64,000 nucleotides of DNA from an uncultured Bacteroidota bacterium (GTDB lineage Bacteria; Bacteroidota; Bacteroidia; Flavobacteriales; Flavobacteriaceae). Shown here piece after piece: positions 44,856 to 54,042 of this stretch. The notes beneath the pieces were generated by a model. The model saw only the letters and a list, made by a program, of their open reading frames with translations, was not told the origin of the DNA and ran no database searches. A program made the position numbers and the translations under genes. The stretch's first letter is position 1, and the number at the start of each line of letters is the position of its first letter. Location: the NCBI GenBank assembly GCA_902635965.1, contig CACPQA010000007.1:1-64000 (forward strand), given 5' to 3'.

Positions 44856-45901
44856 TTTTTTTAAAAAAATACATATACTTTTCATTTGCGTGCTTATTTA
44901 CTATTAATCTTTTTTCTCAAAGTTTAAACCCTAATCTTTTCACCAATAATATTAATGAAAATGAATTAAAAAATCTTATATATGTTTATTCATCTGATTT
45001 TTTTAAGGGTAGGGAAACAGGAAAAATAGGTCAGAAAAGAGCTGTAAAATTTATTTCGGAATATTATGAATCCTTAGATATCAAAGAAGCTAAAGGTACC
45101 GAAAACTATTTTCAAAAAATGGAACTTAATATTTCTAGAAATATTGTTCAAACAGAAAATGTAGTTGCAGTAATTGAAGGCTCAGAAGAGCCTAATGAGT
45201 TTATTATTATTTCAGCACACTTGGATCACGAAGGAGTAAAAAATGGAAAAATTTATAACGGAGCTGACGATAATGCTTCAGGTACAATAGGTATTCTTAA
45301 AATTGCTGAGGCTTTCCAAAATGCTGTAAAAACTGGTTTTAGACCCAAAAGATCAATAGTTTTTCTGCACTTTACGGGAGAAGAAAAAGGTTTGTTGGGC
45401 TCAAAATATTACACGGACAATCCAATATATCCTCTTGAGAGTACTATTGTCAATCTTAATATTGATATGATAGGCAGGATTGATTCAAGACATATGAATA
45501 ATGACGAAAGATATATATATCTAATTGGTTCTAATCTACTTAGCTCAGAATTACATGAGGTATCAGAGACAGCAAACAGAAATACAATTAAATTAAATCT
45601 CGATTACAAATATAATGATATAGACCAGTCAGAATGTATTTATTACAGGAGTGACCACTTCCATTTTGTCAAAAATAATATCCCTGTGATTTTTTATTTT
45701 AATGGTCTTCACAAGGATTACCATAAACCAACTGACACGGCTGAAAAAATTGAATACAGACTATTAAAAGACAGGATAAAACTAATATTTTTTACAGCTT
45801 GGGAACTTGCAAATAGGGACAAAGCTATTGAAGTTGACAAAAATGTTGATTATTCTAAACTAAGAAATTGCAGAAGATATCTTAAGCTATATAATTTATG
45901 A
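44852..45901 (+). CDS. secreted M28-family zinc aminopeptidase
   Basis: This metallopeptidase (349 aa) has a signal peptide (about 3-22, ending LFSQ). Zinc ligands of family M28 are visible: His in SAHLDHEG, Asp in NGADDNASGT, the Glu pair in HFTGEEKGLLGS, Asp in NLNIDMIGR and a late His in FNGLHKDYHKPTD. I chose a GTG start at 44852 overlapping the upstream stop as GTGA; an ATG at 44825 is in frame but would add nine residues before the signal. It probably trims peptides in the periplasm. It overlaps the next gene by four bases. Confidence 0.92.
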   Translation: MIFLKKYIYFSFACLFTINLFSQSLNPNLFTNNINENELKNLIYVYSSDFFKGRETGKIGQKRAVKFISEYYESLDIKEAKGTENYFQKMELNISRNIVQTENVVAVIEGSEEPNEFIIISAHLDHEGVKNGKIYNGADDNASGTIGILKIAEAFQNAVKTGFRPKRSIVFLHFTGEEKGLLGSKYYTDNPIYPLESTIVNLNIDMIGRIDSRHMNNDERYIYLIGSNLLSSELHEVSETANRNTIKLNLDYKYNDIDQSECIYYRSDHFHFVKNNIPVIFYFNGLHKDYHKPTDTAEKIEYRLLKDRIKLIFFTAWELANRDKAIEVDKNVDYSKLRNCRRYLKLYNL

Positions 45902-46566
45902 GGTTAATCATAACAATTGCTATAATTGTAAATTTTATACCGAAAACTTCTTTTACCCAAAAAATTCAACCAATTGACAAAATCGAAGTTGACACAGTTT
46001 CTAATTTAAAACGTTTTTCATTTGGAATTAAGATGGGCATACCCAATATACTAGGTTTAACAACTGAGGCTATTTTACCAATATTTAAAAATAGAGTGTC
46101 ACCATATTTTGACTACAGTAGTTTTAAATTAAATCCCGATAAAACAAGTATTGATTTAAACTATACAGATTATGGAGTAAACATTTACATCAATACTAAA
46201 GGTAATGGTTTGTATGCATCTATAGGTTCAGGTAGTCTTAGTTCACTGATTTTTTTTGAGGAAATAGAACTTACGGATGAAAACGGAAATAAAGGGATAG
46301 GAAGTGCTCAGATAGAGAAAAATATCAACACCTTTAATATTAAATTTGGAATTAAATCAAACTCGAAGGTATTTTTTAGACTAGAAGTTGGATATGGAAT
46401 TGGAAATATTCCAAATAATTTGAATTTGACAGGTAGTTTTAGTTATGAAGAAGACGGTATATCTATTATTTCAAACGGATCAAGCACCGAAAATTTTCCA
46501 ACAATACCAGGAATAGGTAAGAGGGGTATCATTATGGGTAATTTTGGATTTGGAATATCTTTATAA
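45898..46566 (+). CDS. outer-membrane beta-barrel protein of unknown function
   Basis: The 222-aa product has a signal peptide (1-20) and alternating hydrophobic strands with many Gly and aromatic residues, ending IMGNFGFGISL; the last strand suits recognition by the BAM machinery. I do not recognise the family. It overlaps the M28 gene by four bases and ends at the strong terminator after 46566, closing the DUF3050-M28-barrel operon. Confidence 0.72.
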   Translation: MRLIITIAIIVNFIPKTSFTQKIQPIDKIEVDTVSNLKRFSFGIKMGIPNILGLTTEAILPIFKNRVSPYFDYSSFKLNPDKTSIDLNYTDYGVNIYINTKGNGLYASIGSGSLSSLIFFEEIELTDENGNKGIGSAQIEKNINTFNIKFGIKSNSKVFFRLEVGYGIGNIPNNLNLTGSFSYEEDGISIISNGSSTENFPTIPGIGKRGIIMGNFGFGISL

Positions 46567-46592
46567 AAAAACCCCTCAAATGAGGGGTTTTT
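46567..46592. terminator. bidirectional rho-independent terminator
   Basis: A perfect 12-bp inverted repeat (AAAAACCCCTCA and TGAGGGGTTTTT) with an AA loop sits just past the barrel gene's stop. Because the arms carry A- and T-runs, it can end transcription of both the plus-strand operon and the susC/susD-like operon arriving on the minus strand. Confidence 0.9.
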
Positions 46593-46610
46593 AAATTAAT
46601 TGATATTTAA

Positions 46611-47924
46611 TTACTGAATATTCGGATTTGCTTGAATTTCAGAAATAGTTATTGGAAAAAATTCTCCTGGTGCTGTAGTAGCAATAGAAGTTGGGATCCA
46701 ATATTCTGAAGGACTAGCAAATCTGTAATGATCGGAAAGTCTCCTTCCCTGTAGAAATAAATTTACACGTCTAGTATGTAGAAGCATTGCCTGCGCATCA
46801 ATTTGTCCTGAATATGGAGTTAATCCATCCATTGCTCTAATATGGTTGATGTGGGTTGTAAAACCTGCATTATCACCACTAGCTAATGAATTTTCAGCTA
46901 AAATCAAATGCATCTCTCTACCAGTAGCAACAGGATATTCAGGAAAACGACCAGCATTAGTAAATGCTGCAACATGTCTGTATAGAGCTGGATCAGCAAT
47001 ATCATCTATAGGATCTTTTAGACTAATAGTGGTTGCAGGGTCACCATCATTAGGAGAATCTGGTCTTTTCAAATCTGTTGAAATTACATAAGTATTTGAA
47101 AGTCTCATCTCAAGTCTGTCATTAACCTCACCTGCGATATCTAAGGCTCCAATTGTTTCAGGAGCACTTGGATCCGTTATCAAGTTGACACTAAAATCCG
47201 TTCCAAGATCAGCTAAAGCAGCTGCAGCTAAATTGGCAGCATCTGCAGAAGAAACAAGTGGACTAGCTGTATTTACAGGATTAACTTTACCCCATATACC
47301 TTTCGCAAAAGTAGCTCTCGCTTTAAGTGCAGTTAACTCTCCTGTTAAACCCGCATTTAACGCTAGAGCAGCATTTATGTATCCTAAAGCAGTATCGTAA
47401 AGGGAACTCATATTTGATTCACCAACAGGGGGTGCAGCCTCTGTTTTAGCAGAACCAACCACGAAATCATCAAACATGTCAGCAATAACAATATAAATTA
47501 CTGCTCCATACATATAAGCTCTTGCTAAATCCGCTTTATTAGAAGCAGAAAAAGCATTTGAAGTACTAAACTCTAAACCTCTAGCAATTACATCGTCTGC
47601 CCAATAACGAGCTTCATTAACATAAAAATAGGCTCCATCAACGAATTCGTTTCCTATACCATCTAGGTTTCCAAAGTTAAGCTGCTGCCATGCATCTCTT
47701 GATCCTATCCAAATCATTTCATCTGATGCAACAGAATAAGGAGCCAAAATGTTTCCATATGCACGTATTAGTACACCTTCTAACCCGTTAACCATAGGAC
47801 CAAAAGCTCTAATATCTAGACCATCTTCAAGAAGGTTATTAGGGTTATCAGCATCAAGGCTACAATTATTGAATAGTAATACTGAAAAAACTATTCCAAA
47901 ATATTTTATTATATTATTTTTCAT
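46611..47924 (-). CDS. SusD/RagB family surface lipoprotein
   Basis: SusD-like proteins bind substrates on the outer face of the outer membrane and act as a lid on the SusC channel. The ATG at 47924 gives 437 aa and a signal ending at Cys21 (LLFNNC); an ATG at 47945 is also in frame. The protein is all-helical in style, with TPR-like segments and the C-terminal HTRRVNLFLQGRRLSDHYRF typical of the family. It follows the susC-like gene by 10 bases and is the last gene before the terminator. The substrate is unknown. Confidence 0.93.
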   Translation of the reverse strand: MKNNIIKYFGIVFSVLLFNNCSLDADNPNNLLEDGLDIRAFGPMVNGLEGVLIRAYGNILAPYSVASDEMIWIGSRDAWQQLNFGNLDGIGNEFVDGAYFYVNEARYWADDVIARGLEFSTSNAFSASNKADLARAYMYGAVIYIVIADMFDDFVVGSAKTEAAPPVGESNMSSLYDTALGYINAALALNAGLTGELTALKARATFAKGIWGKVNPVNTASPLVSSADAANLAAAALADLGTDFSVNLITDPSAPETIGALDIAGEVNDRLEMRLSNTYVISTDLKRPDSPNDGDPATTISLKDPIDDIADPALYRHVAAFTNAGRFPEYPVATGREMHLILAENSLASGDNAGFTTHINHIRAMDGLTPYSGQIDAQAMLLHTRRVNLFLQGRRLSDHYRFASPSEYWIPTSIATTAPGEFFPITISEIQANPNIQ

Positions 47925-47934
47925 AATTATTAAT

Positions 47935-50900
47935 TTAAAATCCAACTTTTAACGTTAACAATACCTGTGTAGGAATTGGCCATCCAAATGCAGCGATTCC
48001 CTGGCCGTAGTTTTGATCTAGGTTTGAACCACTCCCTCTTCCTACAAAATTTATTTCAGGGTCCACTCCTGTATAACTTGTGAATATCGCAATATTTCTT
48101 CCAGAAAGACCAATTGAAGCAGTATCTAATCTAAACTGATCAAGTATTGAACCTGTAATGTTGTAGTTTAAACTTAATTCTCTCCATCTAATAAAATCAG
48201 CCTTTTCCAAAGTGTTAAGACCTGAAAAAGGTGCTAAAGCGAGAGTATTATTTAACCACTCGTCTAATGCAGCAAGTCTCACGTTACCGTCCCCTTGTGG
48301 AGTAAATCCAGCGTCAACACCACCTGTAGCATAATCTCGTGCTACTTTAGCTGATCTTGGTAGATTTCTTCCAATTGCACCGTTTGCTTGTCTAAAAGCA
48401 TCAGTTAAGTTGTTTACCACAAAGTTTCCAGCTTTAAATTCAAAGGTGGTATTTAAAGTCCAATTTTTGTAGTTAACGGAACCTCCAAAAGCACCAGTCC
48501 AATCTGGAGTTGACTTTCCTAGATAATGATCAAGATAATCGCCATCCCCATCATCATCTGCCAAAAGAACAGATCCTGTACCAATTGAGGTTGGAAGGCT
48601 ATAGCTGCCATTTCCGGTTAAGAAAGCTACTAGCTGTTGTGTCGTATCAGGAAGTCCATCACCATTTGCAATATCAATAGGTAACGAACCTGAAGGTACG
48701 CTAGCTAATTGAGCTCCAAAATTTGCACCAGGTGCAAATCCTTCTTGTAAGAAATTTCTATATCTAGGATATGAACCACCAACTTTTAGTGGTGGCGCCC
48801 CGCCTAAACTTTTAACATTTTCTTGTAGATAAGCGGCGTTCACGTAAGCATTAACGGTTAAATCACCCTTTCTTATAATATTACCACTTAAATTGATTTC
48901 CATACCATTTGCTTCAAGTTCACCAACATTGGTTAACTGCTGGTTTCTAAAACCACCAGACAATGGGAACTGTCTAGCATAAAGTGCATCAGTAGTAATT
49001 CTGTCCCAATAAGTAAATTCTAAATTAAATTTATCACCAAATAAACCTGCGTTAAATCCAATTTCGAATTCTTTTGATACCTCAGGCTTAAGATCAGGAT
49101 CCCCTAAATTGTTTGGTGCTATTCCAGCTCCACTTGCAGATGCAAGTGCTAAATAAGAAGTAAATGCATCAAATGCTCCAGGTTGTAATCCGGCCATACC
49201 ATAAGCAGTTCTTAATTGTAGGGAACTTATTGGCCCTAAACCACTCCAACCGCTTGAATCAGAAGGTATATATGAAAGTGAAACTTTAGGGTAGAATTGA
49301 CCATTAAAGTTACTTCCAAAAGCAGAGTGAGCATCAAATCTAGCGCCAAGTGTTAAAAATAAGTAATCATTATATCCAATTTGTTCTTGAACAAAAGCCC
49401 CTACATTTATCGTCTCTACAAACTGCTCAAAGTTAACTTGCTGTGCAGCAGCACCAACAACCTCAAAACCAGGTCCTGGAAATTCGGTACCTTGACTACC
49501 TACTATCTTTTCTTGTTGCCCAACGTATTGTCCTCCGACGATTAAATTCGAAGTAAGTGATCCAAATTTGTTGTCCATTACTATTTTTACTTCAGCTGTT
49601 TTAGCCATATAATCTCTAGTTCCAACAGATAATTGACCAGTTGGTCTACTACCAGAAAAACCGTCTATGTTCCACTGAAATGGCCAAAAATCTTCACTAA
49701 CCTGGCCTGAGTAATCAATTCCAAAGGTACCATCTAGTTTAAGCCATTCTGTGGCATAGTAATTAAGACCTACACTACCGTTATAGTGATTAATTCTTGT
49801 GTTATAACCTAACTGTAAGGTTTCATCAACAGTAGCAAAAGCAATTACACCTGTTGTATTGCTTTCAGTAACCAATTCAGGCTTACTAAATTGAGCTAAT
49901 GAACCTGTACCATATATGTTGTTGTTGTTTTGAAGCGTTGTTTGATATCTAGAAGTAAAACCTGAAGTTAATCTAATATTAAACTTATCACTAGGGTTAA
50001 TATTTAAATTAATATTAAATTGTCCCATCTCATTAATATCTGAAGCGTTTGTTTTTTGTCCCTCAAGATATCCTTCTCTTTCTTTACCACCAACAGGGCC
50101 GTCAGAATATTGATACCTTGCAGATGCAAAATACGTCATAAACTCACTACCTCCAGATACATTTAGATTCACTATGTTATTGAAACCAGTTTCAAATAAG
50201 TCTTCAGTCGCATTAAAGCTTACAAGTTCATAAGGCGAAACTGATCTTCCAAGAACAGTACTCATTCTTGCTGCTGTAGCGGCACTCGATGTCCATCCTG
50301 TATTATCAGCGAATTTTCCCTTTGGAAAATTAATCCATCCTTGCGTTGCTTTAAAATTGAATTTTGGTGCTCCAATTTGACCTTTTTTAGTAAAGATTTG
50401 AATTACACCATTACTTGCTTCAGTTCCAAACAGCGTAGCTGCAGAGGCACCTTTTAAAATTTCTATTCTTTCGATTGATTCAGGATTTATATCATCGAGT
50501 CTTGAACCTGCTCCTCCACCGGAGTCAATGTAACCACCAAAACCACCACCTCTATCGACTCTAACTCCGTCAACAATGATGATTGGCTCGTTTAATTGAG
50601 AAAGTGAAGCATTTCCACGAATTCTAATTTGAGCACCTTCTCCATTTAATCCCCCAGAAGGAAATGCAACCAATCCTGGTTCTCTTCCTTGAAGGATATC
50701 AGAGAATGAATTAATAGGTAAATTTTCCAATTTAGCTGTAGAAATTGAACCAATACTGTTTCCTATTTTTTTTCTAGCAACTGGTGCTCCCGTACCTGTA
50801 ACAACTAATTCATCTAGCTTAGATGCCGAAAAAGTCATTGCAAAGTCATACGTGGCATCATCTCCTCCGACAGTAATTGTCTGAGAAATCCGCCCATAAC

Positions 50901-51147
50901 CGATGTAAGACAAGTCAATGGTATAATCGCCTGGCTCAACGTTATTTATTGTATAGTTACCATCAAAATCAGTAACTACTCCTTTGTTTGTATTTTTTAA
51001 TATAATTGTTACCCCTAATAATGGATCACCAGTTTCAGCATCTGTTACAGTTCCAGAAATAGACTGAGAAAATGCTGATAATGAAACAAATAGAAGAAAA
51101 AAAAGTGCTAAAAAATACTTTGATTTTTCTAAGATTAATTTTTTCAT
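47935..51147 (-). CDS. SusC/RagA family TonB-linked outer-membrane protein
   Basis: This 1070-aa receptor imports large or complex substrates with energy from TonB. It has a signal peptide (about 1-27, AFSQ), a carboxypeptidase-regulatory-like beta domain (about 29-108), a plug domain (about 110-250) with the SusC signature ERIEILKGASAATLFGTEAS, and the beta barrel. It ends in a barrel closing strand (TQVLLTLKVGF). It is intact, pairs with the SusD-like gene, and lies 90 bases after the haloperoxidase-like gene. It is rich in Gly, Ala and Ser codons compared with its neighbours. Confidence 0.96.
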   Translation of the reverse strand: MKKLILEKSKYFLALFFLLFVSLSAFSQSISGTVTDAETGDPLLGVTIILKNTNKGVVTDFDGNYTINNVEPGDYTIDLSYIGYGRISQTITVGGDDATYDFAMTFSASKLDELVVTGTGAPVARKKIGNSIGSISTAKLENLPINSFSDILQGREPGLVAFPSGGLNGEGAQIRIRGNASLSQLNEPIIIVDGVRVDRGGGFGGYIDSGGGAGSRLDDINPESIERIEILKGASAATLFGTEASNGVIQIFTKKGQIGAPKFNFKATQGWINFPKGKFADNTGWTSSAATAARMSTVLGRSVSPYELVSFNATEDLFETGFNNIVNLNVSGGSEFMTYFASARYQYSDGPVGGKEREGYLEGQKTNASDINEMGQFNINLNINPSDKFNIRLTSGFTSRYQTTLQNNNNIYGTGSLAQFSKPELVTESNTTGVIAFATVDETLQLGYNTRINHYNGSVGLNYYATEWLKLDGTFGIDYSGQVSEDFWPFQWNIDGFSGSRPTGQLSVGTRDYMAKTAEVKIVMDNKFGSLTSNLIVGGQYVGQQEKIVGSQGTEFPGPGFEVVGAAAQQVNFEQFVETINVGAFVQEQIGYNDYLFLTLGARFDAHSAFGSNFNGQFYPKVSLSYIPSDSSGWSGLGPISSLQLRTAYGMAGLQPGAFDAFTSYLALASASGAGIAPNNLGDPDLKPEVSKEFEIGFNAGLFGDKFNLEFTYWDRITTDALYARQFPLSGGFRNQQLTNVGELEANGMEINLSGNIIRKGDLTVNAYVNAAYLQENVKSLGGAPPLKVGGSYPRYRNFLQEGFAPGANFGAQLASVPSGSLPIDIANGDGLPDTTQQLVAFLTGNGSYSLPTSIGTGSVLLADDDGDGDYLDHYLGKSTPDWTGAFGGSVNYKNWTLNTTFEFKAGNFVVNNLTDAFRQANGAIGRNLPRSAKVARDYATGGVDAGFTPQGDGNVRLAALDEWLNNTLALAPFSGLNTLEKADFIRWRELSLNYNITGSILDQFRLDTASIGLSGRNIAIFTSYTGVDPEINFVGRGSGSNLDQNYGQGIAAFGWPIPTQVLLTLKVGF

Positions 51148-51237
51148 AACAGAGAATATTGTTAATTAAATGTTAATAAGTCGATAAATATAATGAAAAA
51201 CAAGGATATAAAAACAAATTTTTAAAAAAACAGGCTT

Positions 51238-52587
51238 TTAATTTGTTGCTAGTTTGTAAGAGTCTAGGTTAGTCTTGAGGTTCTCAGATATAAAATTCCC
51301 GACCTTTTCTCCCTGCGAAACTCCCTCTTCTACAGCCATTCTATAGTGTATACCACCATAAAGCCTTGAAATAGCCGCCTCTTCCGCAGCTTCAATAAAA
51401 GAATTATATTTTCTTGAAGGTAGACCGTATGCAACCTCAGTTGTATCGATAAATTTAAATTTATCGCCATACAAATTGGTGAGAGCTTTTGCTGCAGCAC
51501 GTGAAATTACTGAATGGCCGCTTGTGTACTCAGGGAATGGTGGAGTTTGTAAAAGAGGTAACCATTCTTCATCATAATGTTGATTAATTAAAGTTTCTGG
51601 TCTAACCAATATAGACCTCCACTTTTCATCCCAGCAACTTATAAAAGAGTCAAACAATGAAATCGAAACATTGACATAAGCATTTACTACTTCGTCAAAA
51701 GTACTGTTAGCTGTCCTACCCGCAATAGCTGTAATACCAATCCAGTGTCCGCCAGGGGTGATTTTTTTTGTCGCAAACATTGCATGCCCTCTGTGATGTG
51801 TAACATAGGGGTTACAATCCCAAAATTTTGCAATCTGAATCTTTTCAGGGTCCATTTTATTGCCTATCTCATATACTTCTTGAAGCTGTTTTTGAAAAGG
51901 ACTACCTTTTGTTAAATCAAATTTCAAAGGTTCTTTTGGAACAAATTGATTTGCTGAGTCTATAACAAGTGTTCTTATTTTATTCCAGTGGGGCTCAATT
52001 CCATCCATGTAGTCTGGTGGTGTAGGTTTCCAGAAAACTTCCTCTTCCAAAATTGTGTATTTGGGAAATGTTCTAGTTTGATTGTATAGATCGTTCTTTG
52101 CCCAATCCAAAATATGATTAGCAACTTTCTCAGCGTACTTTTTAGATGCCATTCTAATGTTTCTTGGGACACCAATTGAATTTAACTTATCATTTAATCT
52201 TTTTTCAAACTTTTCCATCAATTCGTCCGAAAAAATGAGGCTCTTACCTACTTTATTAAATGCATACAAAATAGTTAAGTTTAAGTTGTAATTTTTGAAA
52301 TCCTTTTCTGGTTCGGGAATTGGTTTAAGGTCTTTGACCTGTCCTACCAAAGATTTGTATTTCAAAGGCATATTTTTTGCCATTAATTCGTAAGCCGCAA
52401 TTGAGGGATATAGATAAACTCTAGAAGCTACAGGTGGAGAAAAAATATCATATACAATAACATCAGATAAATTCTGCATCGCTGAGTGAAAAAGTGATGC
52501 ATCTTTAAGTTTATTTGGATCGAACCTTTTGTTTTCACAACCAAAAATGATAACTGAAAATATTAAATATAAAAGTATTTTTTTCAT
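51238..52587 (-). CDS. vanadium-dependent haloperoxidase-like lipoprotein (PAP2 superfamily)
   Basis: The 449-aa protein has a lipoprotein signal (Cys17 in IIFGC). The C-terminal half carries the vanadate/phosphate site: Lys322-x6-Arg329-Pro330, Ser356-Gly357-His358 (motif TSGH in place of PSGH) and Arg408-x5-His414, the last being the expected vanadium ligand. Phe351 falls where fungal chloroperoxidase has Phe397 and algal bromoperoxidases have His. So it could oxidise halides, or be an acid phosphatase-like relative. It is next to the SusC/SusD pair, with 90- and 92-base gaps on its two sides. Confidence 0.85.
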   Translation of the reverse strand: MKKILLYLIFSVIIFGCENKRFDPNKLKDASLFHSAMQNLSDVIVYDIFSPPVASRVYLYPSIAAYELMAKNMPLKYKSLVGQVKDLKPIPEPEKDFKNYNLNLTILYAFNKVGKSLIFSDELMEKFEKRLNDKLNSIGVPRNIRMASKKYAEKVANHILDWAKNDLYNQTRTFPKYTILEEEVFWKPTPPDYMDGIEPHWNKIRTLVIDSANQFVPKEPLKFDLTKGSPFQKQLQEVYEIGNKMDPEKIQIAKFWDCNPYVTHHRGHAMFATKKITPGGHWIGITAIAGRTANSTFDEVVNAYVNVSISLFDSFISCWDEKWRSILVRPETLINQHYDEEWLPLLQTPPFPEYTSGHSVISRAAAKALTNLYGDKFKFIDTTEVAYGLPSRKYNSFIEAAEEAAISRLYGGIHYRMAVEEGVSQGEKVGNFISENLKTNLDSYKLATN

Positions 52588-52679
52588 AAACAGACTGTAA
52601 ATTTAATCAAACTAATTTTTTTGTAGAGTTAAAAAACAATCTGTTTTACTTATAAACTATAATTCAAATGAAAAATAAA

Positions 52680-54032
52680 CTAGCTTCCACCAATAAGTTT
52701 AAGTTTTTCTTCTTTGCTATTAAATTCTTCTACTTCACTTCTAGATATGCTTGTTCCCCATACATATGCCCTCTTTAAGTTCTTAAATTTTTTCAGGACT
52801 TCAATAGATTTACTCGTAATTCTTGTGTTATGAATATTAAGTATTTCAAGATTATCGAGTGATTGGAGGATTTTAATGCTTTCGTCATCAATATTATTAT
52901 TTTGAATTTCAAGTTTTACTAAGTTTTCAAAACTAGATATACCTTTAATTAATTCATTGGAAAGATTAGAAGATTTTGCAGTGAAATAAGCAATATTTCG
53001 TCTAACCTTTTCAAGTTTTTCAATGTCAGAAATATTTACATTTTTCTTTAAGTATTTCACAGAAAGGAATTTCTTGTCGTCTGAAATATACTTTATTTGA
53101 AATAGATTGTTATCAATATTTTGAACCAAAGACTCGTCTAATTTTTCAATCAAAAGTTTTTCAAACCATTGTTTTTCAGTAAAGTTCAAGCTGTAAAGCA
53201 TTTCAAGGGATTCTTTAATATCATCGTCAACTTTTAACGAGGCTAAAATTTCATTTGATTTGTCCAGATTATTAATCCACCAAATCAAAGTCTTAATTTC
53301 ATCAAAGGATACCGGCTCACCATCAGGAGGCATATATTTAAGTTCACTTGTTGGCATAGTAATTCTTTTTATCAACAAGCTTTTTCTGGGCTCAGATTTA
53401 TTAATTGGATTTCCACTACTTCCGCCCTTTAAAAGATTACTATAGGAATCCATATTTAGATTTCCCCTAGATATTTCTTTGTTGTGGCAAGAAACACATT
53501 TTTGATTAAAAATTGGTTGTATAAGATCATCATAAACTTTAACAGAGTCAATTTCTAATTCTACATATTTATTTTTTTTAATAACCAACTCTTTAATGTT
53601 TTCAGGAGCGTAATCCACAAGGTATGTTTCACCATGTGTCAAATTTCCACCATAATGACCAGTTAAAGTCAAAAGAACAATTATTGCAGTGTTTGACAAT
53701 GTCTTTAATGAAGAAGAAAATAAATTTGAAAAAATAGATAACCTTAAAAACCAAGATATAAATGAGATGGCGGTTAAAGACAAACCAAAAATTTTATGCA
53801 TAAATAAATTTTCATCTATATAATGGCCGGTTTCTGCGATTAAAAGTCCCAAGATTGTTGTTAAGACTGAGGAAAAGAAAGCAACAAACCAAGTAAAATT
53901 AATTATGCTCTGATTAATTCTTATTTTAAAAATGGAGCAATAAATTTCGATTAAAATAGCTAAGATCAAAAATCCAATTGGCAAGTGAACTAGCAACGGG
54001 TGAAATCTACCTAGAAAGAAAATAGCTTCCAA
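52680..54032 (-). CDS. DUF2231 membrane protein fused to c-type haem motif and leucine-rich repeats
   Basis: The 450-aa protein has several membrane helices in the N-terminal 130 residues, starting FLGRFHPLLVHLPIGFLILA, typical of DUF2231. A c-type haem motif (Cys179-x2-Cys182-His183 in QKCVSCHNKE) follows in a planctomycete-type cytochrome segment, with MPP near residue 235 as a possible sixth ligand region. The last 100 residues contain leucine-rich repeats (LDNLEILNIHNTRITSKSIEVLKK). The haem faces the periplasm. It starts 10 bases after the stop of the NHL-type gene. Confidence 0.85.
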   Translation of the reverse strand: MEAIFFLGRFHPLLVHLPIGFLILAILIEIYCSIFKIRINQSIINFTWFVAFFSSVLTTILGLLIAETGHYIDENLFMHKIFGLSLTAISFISWFLRLSIFSNLFSSSLKTLSNTAIIVLLTLTGHYGGNLTHGETYLVDYAPENIKELVIKKNKYVELEIDSVKVYDDLIQPIFNQKCVSCHNKEISRGNLNMDSYSNLLKGGSSGNPINKSEPRKSLLIKRITMPTSELKYMPPDGEPVSFDEIKTLIWWINNLDKSNEILASLKVDDDIKESLEMLYSLNFTEKQWFEKLLIEKLDESLVQNIDNNLFQIKYISDDKKFLSVKYLKKNVNISDIEKLEKVRRNIAYFTAKSSNLSNELIKGISSFENLVKLEIQNNNIDDESIKILQSLDNLEILNIHNTRITSKSIEVLKKFKNLKRAYVWGTSISRSEVEEFNSKEEKLKLIGGS

Positions 54033-54042
54033 AAGAAAAAGT

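Noticed and set aside
46846-47400. Long plus-strand open frames opposite the SusD gene
   Set aside because: They are antisense to a clear SusD gene, have no recognisable family or signal, and arise from its Ala/Gly-rich codons.
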